Positions 55,174 to 62,611 of a stretch of 64,000 bases of DNA are shown in pieces. This DNA comes from an uncultured Tateyamaria sp. (GTDB taxonomy: Bacteria > Pseudomonadota > Alphaproteobacteria > Rhodobacterales > Rhodobacteraceae), in NCBI RefSeq assembly GCF_947494755.1, contig NZ_CANLVZ010000017.1:1-64000 (forward strand). Reading direction: 5' to 3'. The first letter of the stretch is position 1; every line of letters begins with the position of its first letter. The translations under genes were made by a program, and so were the position numbers. Under the pieces are notes generated by a model that was given only the letters and a program-made list of their open reading frames with translations, did not search any database and was not told where the DNA came from.

Positions 55174-56207
55174 AGCGAGGCTGCGACCTCGAACCCAAAC
55201 GGAATGGTGTCGCGACCGTCGAGGATCAGATCGGCGATCGTTTTGGCGACCTTCGGGGCCATGCCAAAGCCGATCTTGAACCCGCCGTTGGCGATGAAAT
55301 GCCCAGGGCGCCCCGGCCAGGGGCCCAGCATCGGCGCGCGACTGCGACTGCGGGGGCGCAGACCGGCCCACCGCGCAAGCACAGGCGCGTCGCGCAGCGC
55401 GGGCACGGCATTGCGGGCGCGGCTCAAGATCGCGTCCAGTTGGGCGTCGGTGCCGGTTGCGGTGTCGTATTCCCGCTCGGTGGTGGAGCCGATGGCCGTC
55501 GTCCCGTCGCTGTGCGGAATGATGTGCAGCGTATCCGAAAAAAGCTGCGGTGCGTCCGGCATGGCGTGATCCAGCAGGATCGCTTGCCCTTTGATCCCGG
55601 TGCCGACCATGCGGCTGTGACTGGCGTTGAGGTCGTTGAGGCCCGCAACTCCTGTGGCATGGACGGTCAAGGCGGTATCGATCCCGTCTGGCTGCACCAC
55701 GACCCCCTTCCCTGCCAGCGCAGCGACAAGAGCCAGACAGGCCTGACGCGGATGGATGCGCGCGCTGAGCGTGTCGTGGATTTCATATCCCGTCGGGCTG
55801 TGCGCGCCCCAGGCCGTGCCGGTGACGGGCCGCACGATCCACTGCGCGGCGTCCCCCCACAGCGTCGCAGCGGTCTCGGCGCGTTGATGGGCCAATGTGA
55901 GCGCCGCATCATCGGCAATCGGCTGCGTGCGCCCCAAGCGGCCATAGCCTGCGCTTGCGCCACCCACCTGTTCAACCGCGGCCCAGAAATGTTCGGCCAA
56001 CAGCAGGCTTTCCAGCTGAAACTGCTTTTTGGGGTTCCAGTTCTCGGGCACGTGCGGGGCCAGTGCGCCGACGATGCCGCCGCTTGCTCTGGCGGCAGGT
56101 CCGTTTGGGTCGATGACCTGCACGTCCGCCCCGCGCTGCGTCAACTCCCAGGCGATCGACAGCCCGAAAATACCCGCGCCCCGCACTGTGATCTTGTCGA
56201 TTGCCAA
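55170..56207 (-). CDS. DAO-family FAD-dependent oxidoreductase (MnmC(o)-like candidate)
   Basis: A 345-residue FAD oxidoreductase of the D-amino acid oxidase/glycine oxidase fold. The dinucleotide motif is VRGAGIFGLSIAWELTQRGA at the N-terminus, with ARASGGIVGALAPHVPENWN, then ATGVAGLND, and RPRSRSRAPMLGPWPGRPGH with NGGFKIGFGM near the end. It diverges from mnmD with a 57-bp gap. In E. coli these two activities are fused in MnmC, where the FAD part removes the carboxymethyl group from cmnm5s2U34 of tRNA. Here the partner may be free-standing. The start is a TTG at 56207 with AAGGG ahead. Glycine oxidase (ThiO) is the alternative. Confidence 0.75.
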   Translation of the reverse strand: MAIDKITVRGAGIFGLSIAWELTQRGADVQVIDPNGPAARASGGIVGALAPHVPENWNPKKQFQLESLLLAEHFWAAVEQVGGASAGYGRLGRTQPIADDAALTLAHQRAETAATLWGDAAQWIVRPVTGTAWGAHSPTGYEIHDTLSARIHPRQACLALVAALAGKGVVVQPDGIDTALTVHATGVAGLNDLNASHSRMVGTGIKGQAILLDHAMPDAPQLFSDTLHIIPHSDGTTAIGSTTEREYDTATGTDAQLDAILSRARNAVPALRDAPVLARWAGLRPRSRSRAPMLGPWPGRPGHFIANGGFKIGFGMAPKVAKTIADLILDGRDTIPFGFEVAASL

Positions 56208-56264
56208 GGTGGTACCCTTTCGGCCAATGTCCGCATTGATGGGGGCGTCTTACAGGGGCAGCGG

Positions 56265-56915
56265 ATGCAGGACCAGCGCGCAGAACTGGACTGGCGGGAT
56301 GGGCGCGTGCCGGTGTCGCGCCGCTTTGATGATCCCTATTTCAGTCTCGACAATGGGCTGGCCGAAACGCGGCATGTGTTTCTGGACGGCAACGGCCTGC
56401 CGGACCGGTTTGTGGGCGGGTTCCATGTGGCCGAGTTGGGGTTCGGCACAGGCCTGAACTTTCTGACCACATGGGCGGCGTGGCGCGCTGCGGGCGTTGA
56501 CGGTACGCTGCGTTTCACCAGCTTTGAGGCGTTTCCGATGGCCCCCAACGACATGCGTACGGCCTTGGCTGCGTTTCCGGAGGTTGCGGAATTGGCTGAG
56601 GCGATGTTGAGCGGCGTGCCAATGGAGGGGATAGAGTTGCGTGTCATCAAAGGGGATGCACGCGCCACTTTGCCTGCTTGGGACGGCAAGGCCGATGCGT
56701 GGTTTCTGGATGGGTTCTCACCGGCCAAGAATCCCGAATTGTGGGGCGAGGCGTTGATGCAGGCCGTCGCGGATCACACTGCCCCCGGTGGCACGGCGGC
56801 GACCTATACGGCGGCAGGGTTCGTGCGACGCGGGCTTGAGGCGGCGGGATTTGATGTCACCCGCGCGCCGGGCTTTGGACGCAAGCGCCATATGACGATT
56901 GCGACGTTGCGATGA
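56265..56915 (+). CDS. mnmD: tRNA (mnm5s2U34)-methyltransferase domain protein
   Basis: A 216-residue SAM methyltransferase of the MnmC(m)/MnmD type, which methylates nm5s2U to mnm5s2U at the wobble position of several tRNAs. Motifs are VPVSRRFDDPYFSLDNGLAE at the N-terminus, the SAM site HVAELGFGTGLNFLTTW, and the catalytic-region WFLDGFSPAKNPELWG, then YTAAGFVRRGLEAAGF. The ATG at 56265 follows AGGGG; the frame is open far upstream but that part is antisense to the divergent oxidoreductase. It overlaps the EamA gene by ATGA. Confidence 0.93.
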   Translation: MQDQRAELDWRDGRVPVSRRFDDPYFSLDNGLAETRHVFLDGNGLPDRFVGGFHVAELGFGTGLNFLTTWAAWRAAGVDGTLRFTSFEAFPMAPNDMRTALAAFPEVAELAEAMLSGVPMEGIELRVIKGDARATLPAWDGKADAWFLDGFSPAKNPELWGEALMQAVADHTAPGGTAATYTAAGFVRRGLEAAGFDVTRAPGFGRKRHMTIATLR

Positions 56916-57781
56916 GTGCGGGCAACAACACCCGCCTCGGGATCGCCTTGATGATCGCCGTGTCGGTGGTGTTTGCGGGCCAGGATGGCATCTCGCGCCA
57001 CCTGGCCAGCGAGTACAACGTCTATATGGTCGTGATGATCCGGTACTGGTTTTTCGCCGCATTTGTCGTCACCATTGCCGCGCGCAAAGCAGGAGGCGTG
57101 GCGGCCGCTGCCCGAACCAAGCGGCCTGTGGTGCAGGGATTTCGTGGGCTGCTGCTGGCCGCCGAGATTTGCGTGATGGTCAGTGCGTTCACGATCCTCG
57201 GGCTGGTGGAAAGCCACGCGGTATTTGCCGCCTACCCGCTGTTGGTGGCGGCGCTTTCGGGCCCGGTGCTGGGCGAGCATGTGGGTTGGCGGCGCTGGGC
57301 GGCCATCGGGGTCGGCTTTGTCGGTGTGCTGTTCATCCTGAAACCCGGACTTGGCGTGTTCAATCCGGCGGCGGTCATCCCGCTGATCTCGGCTGTGATG
57401 TTCGCGATGTACGGCTTGCTGACGCGCTACGTCGCGCGCGATGACAGCACGGCGACCAGCTTTTTCTGGACAGGCACGACGGGCGCTGTGGCGATGACTT
57501 GCGTTGGGCTGTGGTTCTGGGAGCCGATGACAGGCACCGATTGGGCGTGGATGGGCGCGCTGTGCATGACCGGATCGCTTGGGCATTGGCTGCTGATCCG
57601 CTGCTATGAAGTGGCGGAGGCAAGTGCTGTCCAACCCTTCGCTTACTTCCAGATGGTGTTTGCCGCCGGGGTGGGGATTGTGCTGTTTGGCGAGGCGTTG
57701 CAGATCAACGTGCTGATCGGTGCGGCGATCATCGTGGCGGCGGGGTTGTTTACGCTATGGCGCGAACGGCAGCAGGGTTGA
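56912..57781 (+). CDS. EamA/DMT-superfamily transporter
   Basis: A 289-residue drug/metabolite transporter with about ten membrane spans in two EamA repeats. The first includes GIALMIAVSVVFAGQDGISR and VESHAVFAAYPLLVAALSGP; the second includes PLISAVMFAMYGLLTRYVA and EASAVQPFAYFQMVFAAGVG. Both repeat ends show the typical small-residue membrane helices. It is translationally coupled to mnmD. Its 3' end overlaps the converging lytic transglycosylase gene by 27 bp. The exported compound is unknown. Confidence 0.92.
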   Translation: MSAGNNTRLGIALMIAVSVVFAGQDGISRHLASEYNVYMVVMIRYWFFAAFVVTIAARKAGGVAAAARTKRPVVQGFRGLLLAAEICVMVSAFTILGLVESHAVFAAYPLLVAALSGPVLGEHVGWRRWAAIGVGFVGVLFILKPGLGVFNPAAVIPLISAVMFAMYGLLTRYVARDDSTATSFFWTGTTGAVAMTCVGLWFWEPMTGTDWAWMGALCMTGSLGHWLLIRCYEVAEASAVQPFAYFQMVFAAGVGIVLFGEALQINVLIGAAIIVAAGLFTLWRERQQG

Positions 57782-59716
57782 TCCCGTAAGCTCTTCGCTG
57801 AACGGGATCGGCAGGGGGTCTTTGCCGAGCCGGGCGCGATAGATCGGCAGGCTTTCGGTCACCCGCATCACGTAGTTGCGGGTTTCCCGGAATGGGATGT
57901 GCTCAATCCAGTCGATGAAGTCGAAATCGTCGTCCAAGCGGCGGGGGTCGCCATAAAGACCCATCCAACGGATCGGACGGCTGGGGCCTGCGTTGTAAGC
58001 CGCCGACATCAAGATCACATTGCCGCCAAACCGAGGAACAAGCTGGCTGAGAAAGGTGGAGCCGAGTTCCGCGTTATAGACGGGATCGGCGGTCAGCCGG
58101 GCGGTGGAGTGTTCACCGCTGCGCCCAAGGCTGTTTGCCACTTCTTGGGCCGTTGCGGGCATCAGCTGCATCAGCCCGCGCGCGCCTGCACCCGATTGCA
58201 CCTTGGGATCAAATTCGCTCTCGCGCCGGGCGATGGCGAGGTTCATTTCGGGGGCCATACTCAGGTCCGCTTCGGCCAATGGGTGCAGCGGATAATAGGG
58301 CGCGTGCAGTGTGATCCCGCGCCGCGCGACCCGTTTGCCGATCATGACCGCCAGATGGGGTTGATCGGCGTCGACGGCGGCTTGCCCTAGCTGGGCAGCC
58401 TGCGCCGGGTCGAGGGTTTCGGCCAGATGGGTCCAGAACCGTTCGGCCACATCCAACTCACCCGACGCTTGCAGGAGCAGGCCCGCCTGGAAGAGATCGC
58501 GTTTGGCCAGGTCAGAGGTGCGCCAGTCTGGCACGGCGGCGTTGCCAGCCAACAGGGGATCGATAGGCAAGCCACCTCGCTCGGCGGCGAGTAAGCCATA
58601 GAATGAGGTCTGAAACTGCGCCCCGTCCGCATAGGCGGCTTGGGCGGCATCAGAATTACCCATCGCCTCGTGTGCGCGCCCGATCCAGTATCCAGCCCGT
58701 CCACGCGAGATGGGGGAGGCGATGGCGGCCCGGTGGTTCTGGAAATGCCCAAGGGCCAATTCGGGATCAGCGAGTTTGCGCAGGGCAATATAGCCTGCGA
58801 GCCATTCCAGATCGGCATAGTTCGACCCCGACATCAGGAAGTGGTTGGCGGCCATCTGATAAGCGCGGCTGGCCTCTCCGTCGCGCATTTCATCGCGCAC
58901 CATGGCGCGTCGACGGTTTGCCCATGCCTCGGGTCGGCCAAGCGTGTCGGCAGAGCGGGAGGTTTCGAGCAGCAGGTCTTTGGCCGAGTCCCATCGCCCT
59001 TTCCGGATACGCCACTCAAAGCGGTCATGAGACAGGCCAGCGTTGGCTTGTAGTGCTGCGGGCAGAGCATCAATCAGGGCGTTCACGGCGGTGCTGCCAG
59101 CTTGCAGTGCGAGGCGGGCGCGTCCGAGTGCGGCCTGATCATCCGGGATCAGGTCAAACATCCGGCGTGCGTCGTCGCGTTGACGATCCCAAAGCATGGC
59201 CGACGCGCGCGCCTGATGATGGGGGCGGATCACCTCGCCATAAAGCGACAGGTAAAGCGCATGGGTAGCTGCAGACATCGGCATGGTCCGCCATGCCAGG
59301 ATCAGGGCAGCTTCGGCCTTGCCGCGTTGTCCTGCGGCAATCAAGGCCGCTGCATAGTCAAAGGTGGCAGAGGCGGTTTGCGGGATTGCCTCGGCGTAAA
59401 ACTGCAGCAGGGCCGCATCTCCGGCTTTCGCCACGGCGTCCGCTGATTGTCGTCTCAGATAGGCCTCGCCCGGCCAGTCGGGTCGGCGGTCCAGAAAGGC
59501 GCGCACCTCGGCGTAGGTGCCACGACCCGCGCGCAGTCTATGCCATTCGATGACGTCAGCCGCGATCGGGCCATCGCGCGCGGCAAGTGCAGCGGCGGTG
59601 TCCCAATTGCCTGCGCGCATGGCATCCATGGCCCAGCCAAGCGGGCGGGGTCGGTCGGCCAAAGCGGTCACAGCCAGCAGAAAAAGCGCGACTACAGCGC
59701 AGGCACATCGGCTCAT
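57755..59716 (-). CDS. Soluble lytic murein transglycosylase
   Basis: A ~653-residue periplasmic lytic transglycosylase (Slt70 type) that cleaves peptidoglycan to 1,6-anhydromuropeptides. A signal peptide (CACAVVALFLLAVTALA) is followed by a long helical superhelix (to ~490) rich in TPR-like repeats. The C-terminal catalytic domain has the active glutamate in NLAIARRESEFDPKVQSGAG, then ARGLMQLMPATAQEVA and MSAAYNAGPSRPIRWM. I chose the ATG at 59716; ATGs at 59725 and 59740 are possible and would lengthen the signal peptide. It is divergent from dapA. Confidence 0.92.
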   Translation of the reverse strand: MSRCACAVVALFLLAVTALADRPRPLGWAMDAMRAGNWDTAAALAARDGPIAADVIEWHRLRAGRGTYAEVRAFLDRRPDWPGEAYLRRQSADAVAKAGDAALLQFYAEAIPQTASATFDYAAALIAAGQRGKAEAALILAWRTMPMSAATHALYLSLYGEVIRPHHQARASAMLWDRQRDDARRMFDLIPDDQAALGRARLALQAGSTAVNALIDALPAALQANAGLSHDRFEWRIRKGRWDSAKDLLLETSRSADTLGRPEAWANRRRAMVRDEMRDGEASRAYQMAANHFLMSGSNYADLEWLAGYIALRKLADPELALGHFQNHRAAIASPISRGRAGYWIGRAHEAMGNSDAAQAAYADGAQFQTSFYGLLAAERGGLPIDPLLAGNAAVPDWRTSDLAKRDLFQAGLLLQASGELDVAERFWTHLAETLDPAQAAQLGQAAVDADQPHLAVMIGKRVARRGITLHAPYYPLHPLAEADLSMAPEMNLAIARRESEFDPKVQSGAGARGLMQLMPATAQEVANSLGRSGEHSTARLTADPVYNAELGSTFLSQLVPRFGGNVILMSAAYNAGPSRPIRWMGLYGDPRRLDDDFDFIDWIEHIPFRETRNYVMRVTESLPIYRARLGKDPLPIPFSEELTGSTLLPFAP

Positions 59717-59853
59717 CACTTGCATTTCCCAACGCCTCATGGCTAGAGCCTTGCAGCATATGGCGGCACCGCAGGGTTTCAACTCACGATGCTGCCATAT
59801 GCGCATTTCATTCCAGGCCATCTGCCTGCCACACGTAAAAAAGGAGCTTCGAG

Positions 59854-60726
59854 ATGTTCAAAGGTTCTATGCCTGCCCTCGTAACGCCGTTTCGTAACGG
59901 CGCATTGGATCTGGAAACGCTCAAGAAGCTGGTCGAGTGGCATATCGGCGAAGGTACCAACGGGTTCGTACCGGTCGGGACCACAGGGGAAAGCCCCACA
60001 CTCACGCACGAAGAGCACGAGACCGTCATCGACACGGTGGTCAAGGCTGCTGCGGGCCGCGTGCCGGTGATCGCCGGAGCCGGGTCGAACAACACGGTCG
60101 AGGCGATCCGCTTTGTTCAGTTCGCCGAAAAGGTCGGCGCCGCAGCGGCGCTGGTTGTGACCCCCTATTACAACAAGCCCACCCAACGCGGACTGATCGC
60201 GCATTTCAAGGCGCTGCACGATTGTGCCGATATTCCGATCATCATCTACAACATTCCAGGCCGGTCCATCATCGACATGACCCCGGCCACGATGGCCGAG
60301 CTTGCCAAACTGCCCCGTATCGTGGGTGTCAAGGATGCGACCGGTGATCTGGCCCGGGTCTGCGAGACCCGGATGGCCTGTGGCCCGGATTTCGTCCAGC
60401 TGTCAGGCGAAGATGCGACTGCCCACGGGTTCAACGCGCAAGGCGGTGTGGGCTGCATCTCAGTCACGGCGAATGTCGCGCCAAAGTTGTTGGCGCAGAT
60501 GCAGGCGGCCTGTCTGGCGGGCGACTATTCGAAAGCTCTCGGCATTCAGGACAAGCTGATGCCGCTGCACAAGGCCATCTTTACCGAGCCGGGCCTTGTT
60601 GGTGCGAAATACGCGATGTCGCGGTTGGGTCTGTGTTCTGATGAGGTGCGCCTGCCCCTGACGGGTCTCGCGGATGAGACGAAGGCGCTGGTGGATGCAG
60701 GCCTGAAACATGCAGGTCTCATGTAA
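59854..60726 (+). CDS. dapA: 4-hydroxy-tetrahydrodipicolinate synthase
   Basis: DapA condenses pyruvate with aspartate semialdehyde in lysine/diaminopimelate synthesis. The 290 residues match the family: [18 protein letters not shown], the GTTGES loop, the catalytic tyrosine in [15 protein letters not shown] and the Schiff-base lysine in [14 protein letters not shown] near residue 162. The ATG at 59854 has a strong AAAGGAG site. It is a separate unit from dapB. The gene converges with soeC with a 31-bp gap. Confidence 0.97.
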   Translation: MFKGSMPALVTPFRNGALDLETLKKLVEWHIGEGTNGFVPVGTTGESPTLTHEEHETVIDTVVKAAAGRVPVIAGAGSNNTVEAIRFVQFAEKVGAAAALVVTPYYNKPTQRGLIAHFKALHDCADIPIIIYNIPGRSIIDMTPATMAELAKLPRIVGVKDATGDLARVCETRMACGPDFVQLSGEDATAHGFNAQGGVGCISVTANVAPKLLAQMQAACLAGDYSKALGIQDKLMPLHKAIFTEPGLVGAKYAMSRLGLCSDEVRLPLTGLADETKALVDAGLKHAGLM

Positions 60727-60757
60727 GTCGGCGGGTGGGCGGCGCGCCCACCCTGCG

Positions 60758-61630
60758 TCAGCGTTTGCCGTAATAGAGGCCGACGACATGCTCGGCCTCT
60801 GCAAAGAATAGCCAGCGCGAGACGAGTGCCCCTGCGACATGGCTGATGACGGCCAGCAGGGCCAGCATATGCGAGAATGAGGCGGCCAGCAGCGCAATGG
60901 GCAGGACGGCCATCAGCACGATCGAAATGATCCGCAGTTTTTGACTATGCTTGCGCCCAACGACATAGGCGAATTCCTTGAGCAGATAGTTCGTGCCCGT
61001 ATGCGGGGGCTCGAACGCGCGCACGCTTCCGATGTTGCCCAGGCCCGTTGCTGTGGCCATCGATGTGCCTGACCCGGCCAATGCGCCGTCACCCTGCGCC
61101 CAAAGAAAGACTTGTACCACAGCCGCAATGGCCAAAAGCGCCATGGCCAAGGTGATTTGCCCGGCCAGCAGCGCGCCGCCTGCAAAAGCGTAGCTGAGGA
61201 ACATGGCCGGTGTCGCGGTCGAGTTCCAGCGGGGGATCGTCTTGAGCTGGGTATAGATCATGGACGTGGTGAAGACGGTGAGCACCGAAAACACTGATCC
61301 GATCAGGCCAAGGATCGTCCAGCGTTCCCCGAAGAAAACAAGGCCCATGCCGTAGACGGCCATGACCAGCAGCGCGATCACCGCGCACCAGCCTTCGCGG
61401 CTGAGCCACGAAGAGCGCCATTGCGTGAACGCCTTGAGTGCGCGTTCGGGGTGGCCGAGGTGGAAGGTTGAGGACATGAGCCCGCCCACAGCGCACACAT
61501 ATGCGATGGCGAAAAAGGCGAAAGCTGTCCAACCCATAACACCGGGATAGCCCAAGCCAAGGAAGGTCAGCAGCCCAAAGCCGATGCCAGAAAAGACGGT
61601 AAAGAAAATGACGGAGGGTGCCGGGTGCAT
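60758..61630 (-). CDS. soeC: Membrane anchor subunit of SoeABC/DmsABC-type molybdoenzyme
   Basis: A 290-residue NrfD/DmsC-like membrane protein with about eight spans that would link the Fe-S subunit to the quinone pool. Segments include IFFTVFSGIGFGLLTFLGLG, STFHLGHPERALKAFTQWR and SWLSREGWCAVIALLVMAVY, matching the DmsC family. Its ATG overlaps the soeB stop by one base. In roseobacters this arrangement is usually the cytoplasmic-facing sulfite dehydrogenase SoeABC. DMSO or polysulfide reductase is the alternative, so the symbol is provisional. Confidence 0.78.
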   Translation of the reverse strand: MHPAPSVIFFTVFSGIGFGLLTFLGLGYPGVMGWTAFAFFAIAYVCAVGGLMSSTFHLGHPERALKAFTQWRSSWLSREGWCAVIALLVMAVYGMGLVFFGERWTILGLIGSVFSVLTVFTTSMIYTQLKTIPRWNSTATPAMFLSYAFAGGALLAGQITLAMALLAIAAVVQVFLWAQGDGALAGSGTSMATATGLGNIGSVRAFEPPHTGTNYLLKEFAYVVGRKHSQKLRIISIVLMAVLPIALLAASFSHMLALLAVISHVAGALVSRWLFFAEAEHVVGLYYGKR

Positions 61631-62388
61631 CAGAGTTTCTCCAGCGTCTTGTCGAGCCAGCCGAGAAAGCCCTTGGCCTCTTGCGCAACGGGTTCGAGAT
61701 AGGGAGCGAGGATGTCGATATCACCCGCACTTTCGCTCAGCGTGTCCTTGGGCCGGGGGGGCAGGTATTTGTTGACGGGTTTCGTGCCCTGTTCGGGCAT
61801 CAGGTCCATCCCGCCGCGTTCGGCCGTGAGCTTCGAGACATGGCTGTCGGGATCTGCGAAGTCGCCGAAATGCCGCGCGCCCGCCGGGCAGGTCCGAACG
61901 CAGGCGGGTTCGCGATCCACTTCGGGCAGGTTTTCGTTATAGATGCGGTCGACGCAGAGCGTGCATTTCTTCATCACCTTTTCGACTGCGTCCATTTCGC
62001 GCGCACCATAAGGGCATGCCCAGGCGCACAGCCCACAGCCGATGCAGTCGCTTTCGTTGACCAGCACGATACCGTCCTCGACCCGCTTGTAGCTGGCCCC
62101 GGTGGGACAGACGGTGACACAGGGTGCGTCCTCGCAATGCAGGCAGGATTTGGGGAAGTGGATCAGTTGCGCCTCGCCTTGCGTGGGCTGCACCTCATAG
62201 CTGTGAACGCGGTTCAGAAAGGTGCCGGACGGGTCCGATCCATACGCATCGGTATCGGACAGCGGCGCGCCGTAGTTTTCGGTGTTCCACCCTTTGCATG
62301 AGATGACGCATGCATGGCAGCCGACGCAGGTATCCAGATCAATGACCAGACCGAGTTTGCGGTTCGTGGATTGGGGAAGGGTGGTCAT
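61630..62388 (-). CDS. soeB: Four-cluster ferredoxin-like Fe-S subunit (SoeB/DmsB type)
   Basis: A 252-residue electron-transfer subunit with four cysteine clusters: CVGCHACVISCKGWN, CLHCEDAPCVTVCPTGA, CIGCGLCAWACPYGAR and KKCTLCVDRIY with CVRTCPAGARHFGD. Each binds a 4Fe-4S centre that carries electrons between the molybdenum subunit and the membrane subunit. There is no signal peptide, as for SoeB. A C-terminal extension (DTLSESAGDIDILAPYLEPV) goes beyond the ferredoxin core. It lies between the small membrane protein gene and soeC. Confidence 0.82.
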   Translation of the reverse strand: MTTLPQSTNRKLGLVIDLDTCVGCHACVISCKGWNTENYGAPLSDTDAYGSDPSGTFLNRVHSYEVQPTQGEAQLIHFPKSCLHCEDAPCVTVCPTGASYKRVEDGIVLVNESDCIGCGLCAWACPYGAREMDAVEKVMKKCTLCVDRIYNENLPEVDREPACVRTCPAGARHFGDFADPDSHVSKLTAERGGMDLMPEQGTKPVNKYLPPRPKDTLSESAGDIDILAPYLEPVAQEAKGFLGWLDKTLEKL

Positions 62389-62404
62389 GCCAGCACCTCG
62401 CTTG

Positions 62405-62464
62405 TCGTAGGGACGGACTGGGGCGCTGCCCCAGTCCCTGCGGTATTTTTGCTCAAAAGAAACA
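62405..62464. repeat. Intergenic hairpin repeat, copy 2
   Basis: GGGACGGACTGGGGC (62411-62425) pairs with GCCCCAGTCCC around a GCT loop, followed by TGCGGTATTTTTGCTCAAAA. The tail matches copy 1 at 24671. It sits inside the soe operon, in the 76-bp gap before soeB. The T-run follows the hairpin on the plus strand, opposite to the operon, so it is a poor terminator for soe. Confidence 0.6.
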
Positions 62465-62611
62465 TCATGCCGCCTCTCTGATGCTGAGGTTCGTCTTGCC
62501 GATGCTTTCGGCCCTGGATGCGTCCCAATTGGCGATGAAATAGATGAAGGAGCCGAGAGCGAGCGTCACGAAAGCGGCGATCACGAGAAGCGTGCGTTTG
62601 ATACCGGTCAT
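62465..62611 (-). CDS. Small single-span membrane protein in the soe operon
   Basis: A 48-residue protein (MTGIKRTLLVIAAFVTLALG then SFIYFIANWDASRA and a short polar tail) with one membrane helix. Its ATG overlaps the stop of soeA as ATGA, and it ends 76 bp before soeB, so it is made together with the molybdoenzyme. I do not know a named family. It could be an assembly or anchoring factor for SoeA, but that is inference. The frame stays open upstream to 62770, entirely inside soeA, and that part is a shadow. Confidence 0.7.
   Translation of the reverse strand: MTGIKRTLLVIAAFVTLALGSFIYFIANWDASRAESIGKTNLSIREAA

Noticed and set aside
55125-56264. Long N-terminal extension of mnmD
   Set aside because: Antisense to the divergent FAD oxidoreductase; the MnmD domain begins at the ATG at 56265.
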